From Noviherbaspirillum aerium (GTDB taxonomy: Bacteria; Pseudomonadota; Gammaproteobacteria; Burkholderiales; Burkholderiaceae_D), in contig NZ_VFAH01000002.1 in assembly GCF_008929045.1 (NCBI RefSeq), forward strand, positions 186,001 through 250,000: a stretch of DNA of 64,000 bases, written 5' to 3'. Position 1 is the stretch's first letter. Each line of letters opens with the position of its first letter. Shown here in pieces: positions 17,811 through 25,826 of the stretch. The notes under the pieces were generated by a model that saw only the letters and a list, made by a program, of their open reading frames with translations, was not told where the DNA came from and made no database searches. A program made the translations under genes and the position numbers.

Positions 17811-19415
17811 CTAACCCAGCATCGGCCCGACTGCGGCCGGCCAGTTGTTGCCGGATATCGGCTTAATCCATTTCCGGCTCGCCGGCGCCCCTTCGTTATG
17901 CCAGGCGCCGGTTTCAAGAACCGCCGAGAGCGGGCGCACATACTCCATATGTCCACCTAAGGCCTGGTACTCGTCAAGCCGCATCGTAAACTCGATCGGC
18001 GCAACAATTGCCGGCGTTGGAACCGTGCCGAAGCTGTTGTCCGGCATGCGCATGACATCGGTCATCACGGTAATCCCGCCGCCCGGCCACACATAAGCAG
18101 GCGCACCACCGCAGGTAACGTTGACAAGCGACTTCTTGATGGATTGTGTCAGCAAAATCGGGTTCTCGGTCACGCCTGCACGCAGGCTCCCTCCTGCTCC
18201 GCCGAGAAACAGCACTGTGGTAAGCGACGGCTCACAGTTCTCGCCGATACGCTCAACCACTCGCCTGACTTCGTCCGGCATGGTCTGCTCCACCATCTGC
18301 AGGTTCTCGTCGAGAACGAACCATACGGAATGTTCGCCGGTAGTCGAAGTCATCAGTAGCCGCAGTCCCGGCCAGGCCACACTGGAATCCCATCCCTCAA
18401 TGATGCTCGCGGGGTCGACAATATCGGTGCCGCCCCATCCGGTGCCGGGATTGGCAACCTGAAAATACCGACCCGGCGTCGACTTGCGGCCGCGGATCTT
18501 GATGCCCGCCGGCCGCATGTCGAGACACCGTCCCGCCTGATGCTCGGTCAGAACGCCAGTGATGTGGTCGTCGACCACGATCACCTCGTCGACTTTCCCG
18601 AACAGTTGCTTGGCAAAGATCCCGATGGTGGCGGAACCGCAGCCCACCCGCATCCGCTGCTCTTCGACGCCATTGACGATGGGCGCTCGCCCGGCCTGGA
18701 TCACGAGCTGGGCGCCGCCATCGATGGTGACTTCCGCCGCCTGCTTGTTACCAAGCAGCTGCATGATCTCGGCAGTGACGCGGCCCTCTTTCTTGCTGCC
18801 TCCGGTGAGATGGTGAACGCCTCCGAGCGACAGCATCTGCGAGCCGTATTCCGCAGTGGTCACATGGCCGATCACTTCGCCCTTGTAGCGGACGTTGGCC
18901 TGTTCCGGCCCAAGATAGCGATCCGTATCGATCTTGACCTTGAAACTACAGTAGCTGAAAATGCCCTCGGTAACTACGGTGACCATATCGACGCCCTCGG
19001 CCCTGGAAGACACGATGAACGGTGCAGGCTTATAGTCTGGATAGGTCGTGGATGAACCAACGCCGGTTACAAACGTTTCGTTAGCGTGAAGCAGGTCACC
19101 ATTCCATGCGGCTGGCGCCGCGGACGATGCCTCCTCGTCGATCGATACGCTTGGGCGCCCCGCAAAAGGAACGACTGCCGCATCAGAATCTATTGTTCTC
19201 CGCAGGAGTATGACGGGATCGACACGCACCAGCGTGCCGTCGACATTGGCGTACCTGTCACACGCCCCGGAACGCCCTTCCGTTATCTGACATAGAACGG
19301 GACATGCATTGCACTCTATCTTGTTGCCGGCCATGCGATCGCTGCGCGGCTTGGCGCGCTCGAACACTTGCGGCTCGAATTCAGGAAGACCATCCGTTTT
19401 TGTGTGCTCAGTCAT
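17811..19415 (-). CDS. hnr: 6-hydroxynicotinate reductase
   Basis: 534 residues from the ATG at 19415; an upstream in-frame start at 19478 would place the N-terminus inside the operator. The N-terminal cluster motif C35-x2-C38-x3-C42-x9-C52 suits an iron-sulfur cluster. The remainder matches my memory of the Eubacterium barkeri 6-hydroxynicotinate reductase family. That enzyme reduces 6-hydroxynicotinate to 1,4,5,6-tetrahydro-6-oxonicotinate with reduced ferredoxin. The presence of ferredoxin, ferredoxin reductase and enamidase genes on the divergent arm supports the call. It is the first gene of the leftward operon, so the operators at 19464-19502 should control it directly. I do not see the canonical ApbE target motif DGxTGAT in it. 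Confidence 0.87.
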   Translation of the reverse strand: MTEHTKTDGLPEFEPQVFERAKPRSDRMAGNKIECNACPVLCQITEGRSGACDRYANVDGTLVRVDPVILLRRTIDSDAAVVPFAGRPSVSIDEEASSAAPAAWNGDLLHANETFVTGVGSSTTYPDYKPAPFIVSSRAEGVDMVTVVTEGIFSYCSFKVKIDTDRYLGPEQANVRYKGEVIGHVTTAEYGSQMLSLGGVHHLTGGSKKEGRVTAEIMQLLGNKQAAEVTIDGGAQLVIQAGRAPIVNGVEEQRMRVGCGSATIGIFAKQLFGKVDEVIVVDDHITGVLTEHQAGRCLDMRPAGIKIRGRKSTPGRYFQVANPGTGWGGTDIVDPASIIEGWDSSVAWPGLRLLMTSTTGEHSVWFVLDENLQMVEQTMPDEVRRVVERIGENCEPSLTTVLFLGGAGGSLRAGVTENPILLTQSIKKSLVNVTCGGAPAYVWPGGGITVMTDVMRMPDNSFGTVPTPAIVAPIEFTMRLDEYQALGGHMEYVRPLSAVLETGAWHNEGAPASRKWIKPISGNNWPAAVGPMLG

Positions 19416-19463
19416 GACATCAGCATCCCGTCGTGTTGATCTTACGTCGCATCCGAACTGATG

Positions 19464-19485
19464 AAATGTAGTGTACACTACATTT
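19464..19485. promoter_or_regulatory. Palindromic operator 1 of the divergent nicotinate promoter
   Basis: A perfect 22-bp palindrome with core TGTAGTGTACACTACA, centred at 19474/19475. It lies between the divergent reductase and ferredoxin genes, 49 bases upstream of the reductase ATG. The shape suits a TetR-type dimer; the TetR gene at 20869 is the likely partner (inference). Confidence 0.8.
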
Positions 19486-19490
19486 TCGTT

Positions 19491-19502
19491 TAGTGTACAC
19501 TA
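19491..19502. promoter_or_regulatory. Palindromic operator 2 (shorter copy)
   Basis: TAGTGTACACTA, sharing the 12-bp core of operator 1, with weaker outer symmetry. The centre is 22 bp from that of operator 1, about two helical turns, so two dimers could bind the same DNA face. Confidence 0.75.
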
Positions 19503-19600
19503 CATTTAAATGTCGTGAACTCTACATTGCCGCCGTCGCGATCGGCGCGCCCACTTGGTGCCTCGCCCTGTTTCAGGGCATTCCTTGCCAGGAGAACGAG

Positions 19601-19924
19601 ATGACTCACGTAGTGACCGATGCATGTATACAGTGCAAGTACACAGACTGCGTCGAGGTTTGCCCGGTGGATTGTTTCAAGGAAGGACCGAATTTTCTGG
19701 TGATCGACCCGGATGAATGCATCGATTGCGCAGTCTGTGTCGCCGAGTGCCCTGTCAATGCGATTTGCGCCGAAGAGGATGTGATGGCGGAACACGCCTG
19801 TTTTATCGATCTGAACGTAGAGCTTGCAAAGATCTGGCCCGTCATTTCCAGCAGTAAGGATGCCCTCCCCGAGGCAGAGCAATGGAAGGAAAGAGCAGGC
19901 AAGCTTGCCTACCTCGAGCGCTAG
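19601..19924 (+). CDS. fdxA: 7Fe ferredoxin FdxA
   Basis: 107 residues, the same length and pattern as Azotobacter ferredoxin I. Cysteines C9, C12, C17, C21 and C25 and the second set C40, C43, C46 and C50 provide one [3Fe-4S] and one [4Fe-4S] cluster. The tail with ELAKIWPVI and the LER ending is also typical. The ATG at 19601 follows GGAGAACGAG; an earlier in-frame ATG at 19493 lies in the operator and is unlikely. Placed head-to-head with the reductase gene and followed by ferredoxin-NADP reductase, it is the likely electron donor to 6-hydroxynicotinate reductase. Confidence 0.92.
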   Translation: MTHVVTDACIQCKYTDCVEVCPVDCFKEGPNFLVIDPDECIDCAVCVAECPVNAICAEEDVMAEHACFIDLNVELAKIWPVISSSKDALPEAEQWKERAGKLAYLER

Positions 19925-20040
19925 GCTTCAATGGAGACGACTGCGTCTCGATAGCGATGGTGCGCCACACAACGGTGTTCAGGAACACGCACCTCGGGAA
20001 TGCAGTTCACATGTCACTCGATTTTGAGAATGGAGAACGT

Positions 20041-20814
20041 ATGAGTGCTCTTCAGGAAGAGGAAGTACTAAGTGTTCATCACTGGACGGACAGCCTGTTT
20101 ACCTTTACCACGACGCGAGACGCCTCGCTACGGTTCAGCAATGGCCACTTCACGATGATTGGTTTGCGCGTGGATGGCAAACCCCTGCTGCGAGCCTACA
20201 GTATCGTGAGCGCCAATTACGAGGACCATCTCGAGTTTCTGAGCATCAAAGTTCCTGACGGCCCCCTGACATCAAGACTGCAGCACATCAAGGTAGGCGA
20301 CAAGATTGTCGTCGGCCGCAAGCCCACCGGAACGCTAGTAATCGATTACCTGCTGCCGGGCAAGCGCCTGTACCTGCTATCGACCGGAACCGGGCTCGCG
20401 CCTTTCATGAGCATCATCCGCGATCCCGAGGCTTACGAAAAGTACGAGCAGATCATCCTGGTCCACGGTGTCAGGACCGTCGATGAGCTCGCCTACTACG
20501 ACCTTTTGGTAGAGCATCTGCCGAACCATGAATTTCTGGGCGATCTGGTCACGAGCAAGCTGCGCTACTATCCGACCGTAACGCGCGAGCAGTACAGGAA
20601 CATGGGACGCATCACGGATCTAATTTCAAGCGGCAAGCTGTTTGCTGATCTGAACGTGCCGCAACTGAATCCTGCCGAGGATCGTGTCATGATATGCGGA
20701 AGCCCCGCGATGCTGCGCGATCTGAAATCGATACTTGAAGATCGCCAATTCATGGAAGGAAATACCTCCACGCCTGGCCACTTTGTGATTGAACGGGCAT
20801 TTGCCGAACAATAG
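20041..20814 (+). CDS. fpr: Ferredoxin--NADP reductase
   Basis: 257 residues, the normal length of bacterial FPR. The FAD site is LRAYSIVSANYEDHLEF; the NADP site is LLSTGTGLAPFMSI with VHGVRTVDELAY and MICGSPAML further on. It moves electrons between NADPH and ferredoxin, here presumably to charge FdxA for the 6-hydroxynicotinate reductase. The start at 20041 has GGAGAACGT just before it; in-frame starts at 20011 and further upstream are possible but would lengthen the protein beyond the family norm. The gap after fdxA is 116 bases. Confidence 0.92.
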   Translation: MSALQEEEVLSVHHWTDSLFTFTTTRDASLRFSNGHFTMIGLRVDGKPLLRAYSIVSANYEDHLEFLSIKVPDGPLTSRLQHIKVGDKIVVGRKPTGTLVIDYLLPGKRLYLLSTGTGLAPFMSIIRDPEAYEKYEQIILVHGVRTVDELAYYDLLVEHLPNHEFLGDLVTSKLRYYPTVTREQYRNMGRITDLISSGKLFADLNVPQLNPAEDRVMICGSPAMLRDLKSILEDRQFMEGNTSTPGHFVIERAFAEQ

Positions 20815-20868
20815 GCTGGAGGGCATTTCGCCGGGTCGCCTAAACATAAACAACCCTCACGATCAATA

Positions 20869-21576
20869 ATGGCAACAACTTCTTCTCAACGTGGCGCTAC
20901 CGGGACGGCAGCTGCTAAAAAACCCCGGGTGCGCGAGCTCGCGGCACAGGGAACGCAGGATAGCATCTTGCGCGCAGCCACGAAGATCTTCGCCAAGCAC
21001 GGTTTCGCCGGTGGCCGCATTGATCAGATCTCAAAAGCGGCGAAGTCTCACGACCGGATGATCTATTACTATTTCGGCAACAAGGAACAGCTTTTCATTG
21101 CCGTCATCGAAGACACCTATCGTCGTTTCAATGACGCGGAATCGAAAGTCGTGCTCAACATGGAAAATCCCGTCGATGATCTGACGACGCTGGTACGCTT
21201 CATGTGGAACTATTATCAGCAAAATCCGGAATTCATTACCCTGCTCAATAGCGAGAACCTCCACCGGGGCAAACACATCTCCAAGTCCATGCGGGCGCGG
21301 GAGTACTCGTCCCCTGCTATTTCCCTGATGCAGACCGTTCTCGAACAAGGCGTCGCAATGAAGATTTTCCGTCCGGAGCTGCGGGCGCGGGATATCTATC
21401 TAATGAGCGCCGCACTCGCCTACTTCTATCTATCCAACCGGTACACGCTGTCGTCTTTTCTCGGCGAGGACCTGGGTGCGAAAGAGTCACTTGATCATTG
21501 GGAGAAATTCATCACCTCTGCGGTCATACGCCAGGTCTTGCTGAAACCGGAGAGCGTGCCTGCTGCATCGCCCTGA
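20869..21576 (+). CDS. TetR-family regulator, probable controller of the nicotinate genes
   Basis: 235 residues. The first 30 are a Lys/Arg/Ala-rich tail. A TetR_N helix-turn-helix follows at about 25-75, with GRIDQISKAAKSHDRMIYYYFGNKEQLF. The C-terminal domain (about 90-225) resembles the TetR_C type found in regulators such as PsrA/RutR relatives. It lies within the rightward arm between fpr and the enamidase gene. Repression of both arms through the palindromes at 19464-19502, relieved by nicotinate or a product, is the simplest model. I see no copy of the operator before this gene itself, so autoregulation would act only through read-through from the fdxA promoter. Confidence 0.85.
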   Translation: MATTSSQRGATGTAAAKKPRVRELAAQGTQDSILRAATKIFAKHGFAGGRIDQISKAAKSHDRMIYYYFGNKEQLFIAVIEDTYRRFNDAESKVVLNMENPVDDLTTLVRFMWNYYQQNPEFITLLNSENLHRGKHISKSMRAREYSSPAISLMQTVLEQGVAMKIFRPELRARDIYLMSAALAYFYLSNRYTLSSFLGEDLGAKESLDHWEKFITSAVIRQVLLKPESVPAASP

Positions 21577-21743
21577 ATACGCCACTCCGGAATATCCATG
21601 CATGCGGCAAAACACATGATTCACAGGTGAAGACGTAGAAGGCGCAAGTCATCCTAGAAGGTGAATGATCTGAGTAGCCAATATTTTTTGGTACGGGACA
21701 AACGGACGACAGTCAAGGCAATGTTCAATCAAGGAGAAAAGCA

Positions 21744-22943
21744 ATGGCAGATGCAGCAGGTGTCCAGAACTCCGGCAAGGTGGTCATCAAAAATATCGGC
21801 CTCCTATTGACGGGAGATATCGATCACCCGATCCTTCAGGCTGACACCATCGTCGTCGAGAACGGCCTGATCTCAGCAGTAGGGTCATTTGCTGATTGCG
21901 ATACGAGTCATGCAGATACTTTCATCGACGCACAACATACCTGCGTGGCGCCAGGCTTGATCGACAGCCATGTGCATCCCGTCTTCGGCGACTGGACACC
22001 GCGTCAGAACCAGTTGGGCTGGATCGATTCAACGATGAACGGCGGCGTGACCACGATGATTTCAGCCGGGGAAGTGCATCTGCCAGGCCGCCCGAAGGAC
22101 ATTGTCGGGCTCAAGGCGCTTGCCATTACCGCTCAGCGCGCATTCGACAACTTCCGCCCGGGCGGCGTCAAGGTGCTCGCCGGCGCGCCCGTTATTGAAA
22201 AAGGCATGACGGAGCAGGATTTCAAGGAGCTTGCCGAAGCCGGCGTCAGCCTGCTCGGCGAAGTCGGCCTCGGTTCGGTAAAGGCCGGCGAGGAAGCGCA
22301 AATGATGGTGGCATGGGCGCGCAAGTATGGCATCCAGAGTACGATCCATACCGGTGGTCCCTCCATCCCGGGATCCGGTCTGATCGACAAGGATGTGGTC
22401 CTGGAAGCGGATGCGGACGTCATAGGACATATCAACGGGGGGCACACATCGCTGCCCGAAGCCCATGTCTGCGAATTGTGCGAGCGGTCAAGTCGCGCCA
22501 TCGAAATCGTTCACAACGGCAATGAGCGCGTCGCGATCGCGGCGGCGCAGATGGCAATACAACTGAAGTGCCCGCATCGCGTGATTCTCGGCACGGATGG
22601 TCCAGCGGGCTCGGGCGTCCAGCCGCTCGGCATGCTGCGCATGGTGGCCCTGCTGTCCAGTCTTGCCAGGATACCGGCGGAGCTTGTGTTCTGCTTCGCC
22701 ACCGGCAACACGGCACGTATCCGCAATCTCAACTGCGGCTTGATTGAAGTCGGTCGCGCGGCAGACTTTGTCTTCATGGATAAGGCACAGCATTCGGCTG
22801 GACGCGATCTGCTCGACAGTGTCCAGCTTGGCGATATTCCTGGGGTTGGCATGGTCATGATCGATGGCATCGTTCGCTGCGGGCGGAGCCGCAACACGCC
22901 GCCGGCCACGCAAATCCCGATGATCGTTTCTTCTACGCATTGA
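21744..22943 (+). CDS. ena: Enamidase (amidohydrolase superfamily)
   Basis: 399 residues. It resembles the Eubacterium barkeri enamidase from end to end, from VIKNIGLLLTGDI near the N-terminus to the SRNTPPA tail. That enzyme hydrolyses 1,4,5,6-tetrahydro-6-oxonicotinate, releasing ammonia and 2-formylglutarate. Amidohydrolase metal ligands are visible: H76 and H78 in GLIDSHVHP, the Glu of SLLGEVGLG, His in STIHTGG, His in IGHINGG and Asp in LGTDGPAGSG. A strong AAGGAG site precedes the ATG. It follows the TetR gene by 167 bases. Together with the reductase it defines the reductive nicotinate route. Confidence 0.9.
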   Translation: MADAAGVQNSGKVVIKNIGLLLTGDIDHPILQADTIVVENGLISAVGSFADCDTSHADTFIDAQHTCVAPGLIDSHVHPVFGDWTPRQNQLGWIDSTMNGGVTTMISAGEVHLPGRPKDIVGLKALAITAQRAFDNFRPGGVKVLAGAPVIEKGMTEQDFKELAEAGVSLLGEVGLGSVKAGEEAQMMVAWARKYGIQSTIHTGGPSIPGSGLIDKDVVLEADADVIGHINGGHTSLPEAHVCELCERSSRAIEIVHNGNERVAIAAAQMAIQLKCPHRVILGTDGPAGSGVQPLGMLRMVALLSSLARIPAELVFCFATGNTARIRNLNCGLIEVGRAADFVFMDKAQHSAGRDLLDSVQLGDIPGVGMVMIDGIVRCGRSRNTPPATQIPMIVSSTH

Positions 22944-23071
22944 TATGGGGCGTCTCTGGCAGGCGCTTGCGCAAGGATGGATGCGAGCCGCTGCGACGCC
23001 GCCTGCCGGCGGATGCAGTCTGCGGAAGAAACGCAGACCTGACATGATGAAACGCTTGCCGGGTTCCAGGG

Positions 23072-24004
23072 ATGTCGATGCTTAAGCCGCTTCTCTTGCG
23101 AGTTGACGAATTGAGCTCCTATGCCAAAGGAATGTGGCTGGGGCTGTTTGCAATGATGCTGTTCGGCCTGACACTGCCGATGACCCGAATGGCCACAGGA
23201 TCGGTTCAGATTCCGGAGTTGTCCCCCTGGTTTGTTACCTTCGGGCGGGCCGTAGTCGCGGCAGGGCTTTCCATTCTTCTGCTCGCCATCACGCGTTCGC
23301 CGCTACCGGACCGAAGGCATTGGAAACCCCTCATTATTGCGGCATCAGGCAATGTCATCGGATATCCGTTACTGCTGGCCATTGCATTGCGCAGCGTATC
23401 GGCGAGCCATGCGGCAGTCATCACGGCACTTCTACCGATGGTGACCGCAGTCGCCGCCACCATCACGTTTCGTCAACGCGCCGGAGCGGGTTTCTGGTGC
23501 TGTGCCACGATGGGCACCGCCCTTGTTGTGATGTACTCGTTCACTCGAACGGTGCAGGCCGATGCCACGTTTCATCTGGAATGGGCCGACTTGCTGCTTG
23601 TTGCCGCGGTCCTTGCGGCATCGGTCGGGTATGTTCAGGGCGCACAACTCACGCCGGCATTAGGAGCTGAACGGGTCATCTGCTGGGTGACGGTGGTCTC
23701 CTTACCGATTTCTATCCCCGGCGCCATGATGACCTGGCCCGACAAGGCCGTCAGTGCCTCAGCCTGGATCGGCTTTGCTTACGTCGGCACGTTCTCCATG
23801 TGGCTAGCCCTGTTTGCCTGGTACCGGGCTCTCGCCGTCGGCGGAGCCATCAAGATAAGTCAGGTGCAGCTGCTTCAGCCATTTTTTGCAATGCTGTTCG
23901 CGGTCCCGTTGCTCGGCGAGACGCTGGACCTCCTAACGCTCGGATTTTGCGCGGCTGTTGTGACCACGGTATATATCGGTAAGCGGATATCAAGTCCTGT
24001 TTGA
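23072..24004 (+). CDS. EamA/DMT-family membrane transporter
   Basis: 310 residues with about ten hydrophobic helices arranged as two EamA repeats (about 20-150 and 165-300). The helix 4-5 region includes SHAAVITALLPMVTAVAATI. Such proteins usually export metabolites or amino acids, but some import. It lies 128 bases downstream of the enamidase gene on the same strand and could move a pathway intermediate. The link is positional only. Either ATG, 23072 or 23078, could serve. Confidence 0.85.
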   Translation: MSMLKPLLLRVDELSSYAKGMWLGLFAMMLFGLTLPMTRMATGSVQIPELSPWFVTFGRAVVAAGLSILLLAITRSPLPDRRHWKPLIIAASGNVIGYPLLLAIALRSVSASHAAVITALLPMVTAVAATITFRQRAGAGFWCCATMGTALVVMYSFTRTVQADATFHLEWADLLLVAAVLAASVGYVQGAQLTPALGAERVICWVTVVSLPISIPGAMMTWPDKAVSASAWIGFAYVGTFSMWLALFAWYRALAVGGAIKISQVQLLQPFFAMLFAVPLLGETLDLLTLGFCAAVVTTVYIGKRISSPV

Positions 24005-24530
24005 AGAATGAGGTGTCTCGCCATCACTTGTGCCAGCGCGGTTTTTCAACTTGCGTTGGCCGTCGCCCGGCGGCATGCGCATCTTTTCTTCGCCTCAATC
24101 CTAGAATATTCCCGTGATCAACTCCAATGATTCACGGACAACACTACCGAGAACATGCTTATCAAAAGCATGTTGTGCATCCGAAGAATTTGAAGAGGAA
24201 CTTACCGTATGCGTGTACCCTGAATTTCTCTAATGTATCGGATCTATCGGGGAGAAGGCCTGTCACTGCGATATCGGCCAGAACGTCGTTTGAAAGCTCA
24301 AGTCACCAGACCACAGCGCAAGCCGGCATCTGAAAATAGAGCTGGCGTTTAATTCTGGTCATGGCTACAGAAACCAGGGCCGATCACTTGCATGAAGACT
24401 CACCCGGCGGGTGGCTACACGATTCTTGGCGGGCCACTGCAATTAACTACGTGATAAGATAACTAACGCACTTTTTTGGTGCGGTCAAATGGCTGCAGCC
24501 TGGTTTACATCCAAGAATTTGGGAGACATA
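24005..24530. other. Intergenic region without a recognised gene
   Basis: About 525 bases between the EamA gene and the asparaginase. Open frames are short and unlike known proteins. No clear terminator or repeat was seen. Confidence 0.45.
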
Positions 24531-25577
24531 GTGAAGTTCACGAAAACGGTAATCAGTATGGCGTTAATGGCAGCTTCTGCAGCATTCGCCCAAGGCAAGC
24601 CGGTGGTTCAGTTCCTCGCTACCGGAGGCACCATCGCCATGAAAATCGATCCGGTAAAAAACGCACCCGTGCCAGCAATATCAGGCGATGATTTGTTGGC
24701 CACGGTACCGGATATCGGCAAATACGCCACGATTGAAGTCAACAATCTATCCAATGTGCCGTCCGATTACATGGACCCGCCGCGTTGGATCCAATTGAGC
24801 AAAGCAACGCAGGCAGCACTGGATCGCCCGGAAGTGTCCGGGGTGATCGTCTCCCATGGTACCGACACGTTGGAAGAAACGGCATACTGGCTGGATCTAA
24901 CCATCAAGTCGAGCAAACCGGTCATACTAATCGGCGCCCAACGCAATGCTTCGTCATCTGACTTCGACGGTCCGCGCAACTTGCTCAATGCGGCCCGTAT
25001 AGCTGTCGATGCACAATCCAAAGACAAAGGTGTGATGCTGGCGATGAACAACCAGATCAATGCCGCGCGCTACGTAACGAAAACCCATACCGGAAACGTA
25101 GAAACATTCAACTCAGGCGACTTCGGCTTCATCGGCGAGGTATATCCGGACCGCGTGATTTATGCCAACGCGCCGCTGCGTCGCCAGCATATTCCCATTA
25201 AGACTGACACGATGCCACAAGTAGAAATCGTGCCGATGTACGGTGGTGCCGATGGCATGGCTCTGCGTAGTGCTGTTGATCGCGGTGCCAAAGGTATCGT
25301 AGTCCAAGCCTTGGGCATGGGAAACATGAATGCGCCTATGTTTGAAGCCGTCAAGTACGCTTTGTCTAAAAATGTCCCGGTTGTTGTATCAACCCGCGTG
25401 CACAATGGTCGGGTCTTGCCAAATTACGGATTCGTTGGTGGAGGCAAGACGACGTCTGACGCGGGCGCGGTGATGGCGGATGATTTGAAACCGGCCAAAG
25501 CACGTATTTTACTCATGCTACTGTTGCAAAACGGTGTCACGAGCCAGGCTGATCTGCAAGCCGCTTTTAACAAGTAA
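24531..25577 (+). CDS. Type II L-asparaginase, exported
   Basis: About 348 residues from a GTG at 24531, which has GGGAG five bases upstream; an in-frame ATG at 24489 would add 14 residues before the signal peptide and is less likely. The N-terminus KFTKTVISMALMAASAAFAQ is a Sec signal peptide ending in AFAQ. The catalytic Thr sites are both present: ATGGTIAMK near the mature N-terminus and SHGTDTLEETAYWL further on. The enzyme hydrolyses asparagine (and often glutamine) to the acid plus ammonia in the periplasm. It stands alone, so a link to nicotinate nitrogen release is not shown. Confidence 0.9.
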   Translation: MKFTKTVISMALMAASAAFAQGKPVVQFLATGGTIAMKIDPVKNAPVPAISGDDLLATVPDIGKYATIEVNNLSNVPSDYMDPPRWIQLSKATQAALDRPEVSGVIVSHGTDTLEETAYWLDLTIKSSKPVILIGAQRNASSSDFDGPRNLLNAARIAVDAQSKDKGVMLAMNNQINAARYVTKTHTGNVETFNSGDFGFIGEVYPDRVIYANAPLRRQHIPIKTDTMPQVEIVPMYGGADGMALRSAVDRGAKGIVVQALGMGNMNAPMFEAVKYALSKNVPVVVSTRVHNGRVLPNYGFVGGGKTTSDAGAVMADDLKPAKARILLMLLLQNGVTSQADLQAAFNK

Positions 25578-25826
25578 TTATCGTTGCATACGCGGGAAGA
25601 AGGCTAAGGAGTTTTCAAGCTTCTTCCTGTTGTGCTTCAGCCGGAAACGACTACGTAAGGGGCGGCGCATTTGCTTAAGTTCCTATGGCGCCTTGAAATT
25701 GAGGCGCGTCACCTCGGCAAGCGACGGCTGCCTGATTATTGCAGCGAACAACCCCGACAGAACGATTAACAAACCACGGTTAACCTGGGCCAGACAGCGA
25801 TCAAGCTGCATGATTGCATTCGAGCC

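Noticed and set aside
17795-17956. An N-terminal extension of the UPF0280 protein
   Set aside because: It overlaps the end of the reductase gene in another frame and has low-complexity Arg-rich content; the ATG at 17794 has a good site and fits the family.
19493-19600. An N-terminal extension of FdxA from the ATG at 19493
   Set aside because: It would begin inside the operator, adds 36 residues absent from 7Fe ferredoxins, and lacks a site; the ATG at 19601 has GGAGAACGAG.
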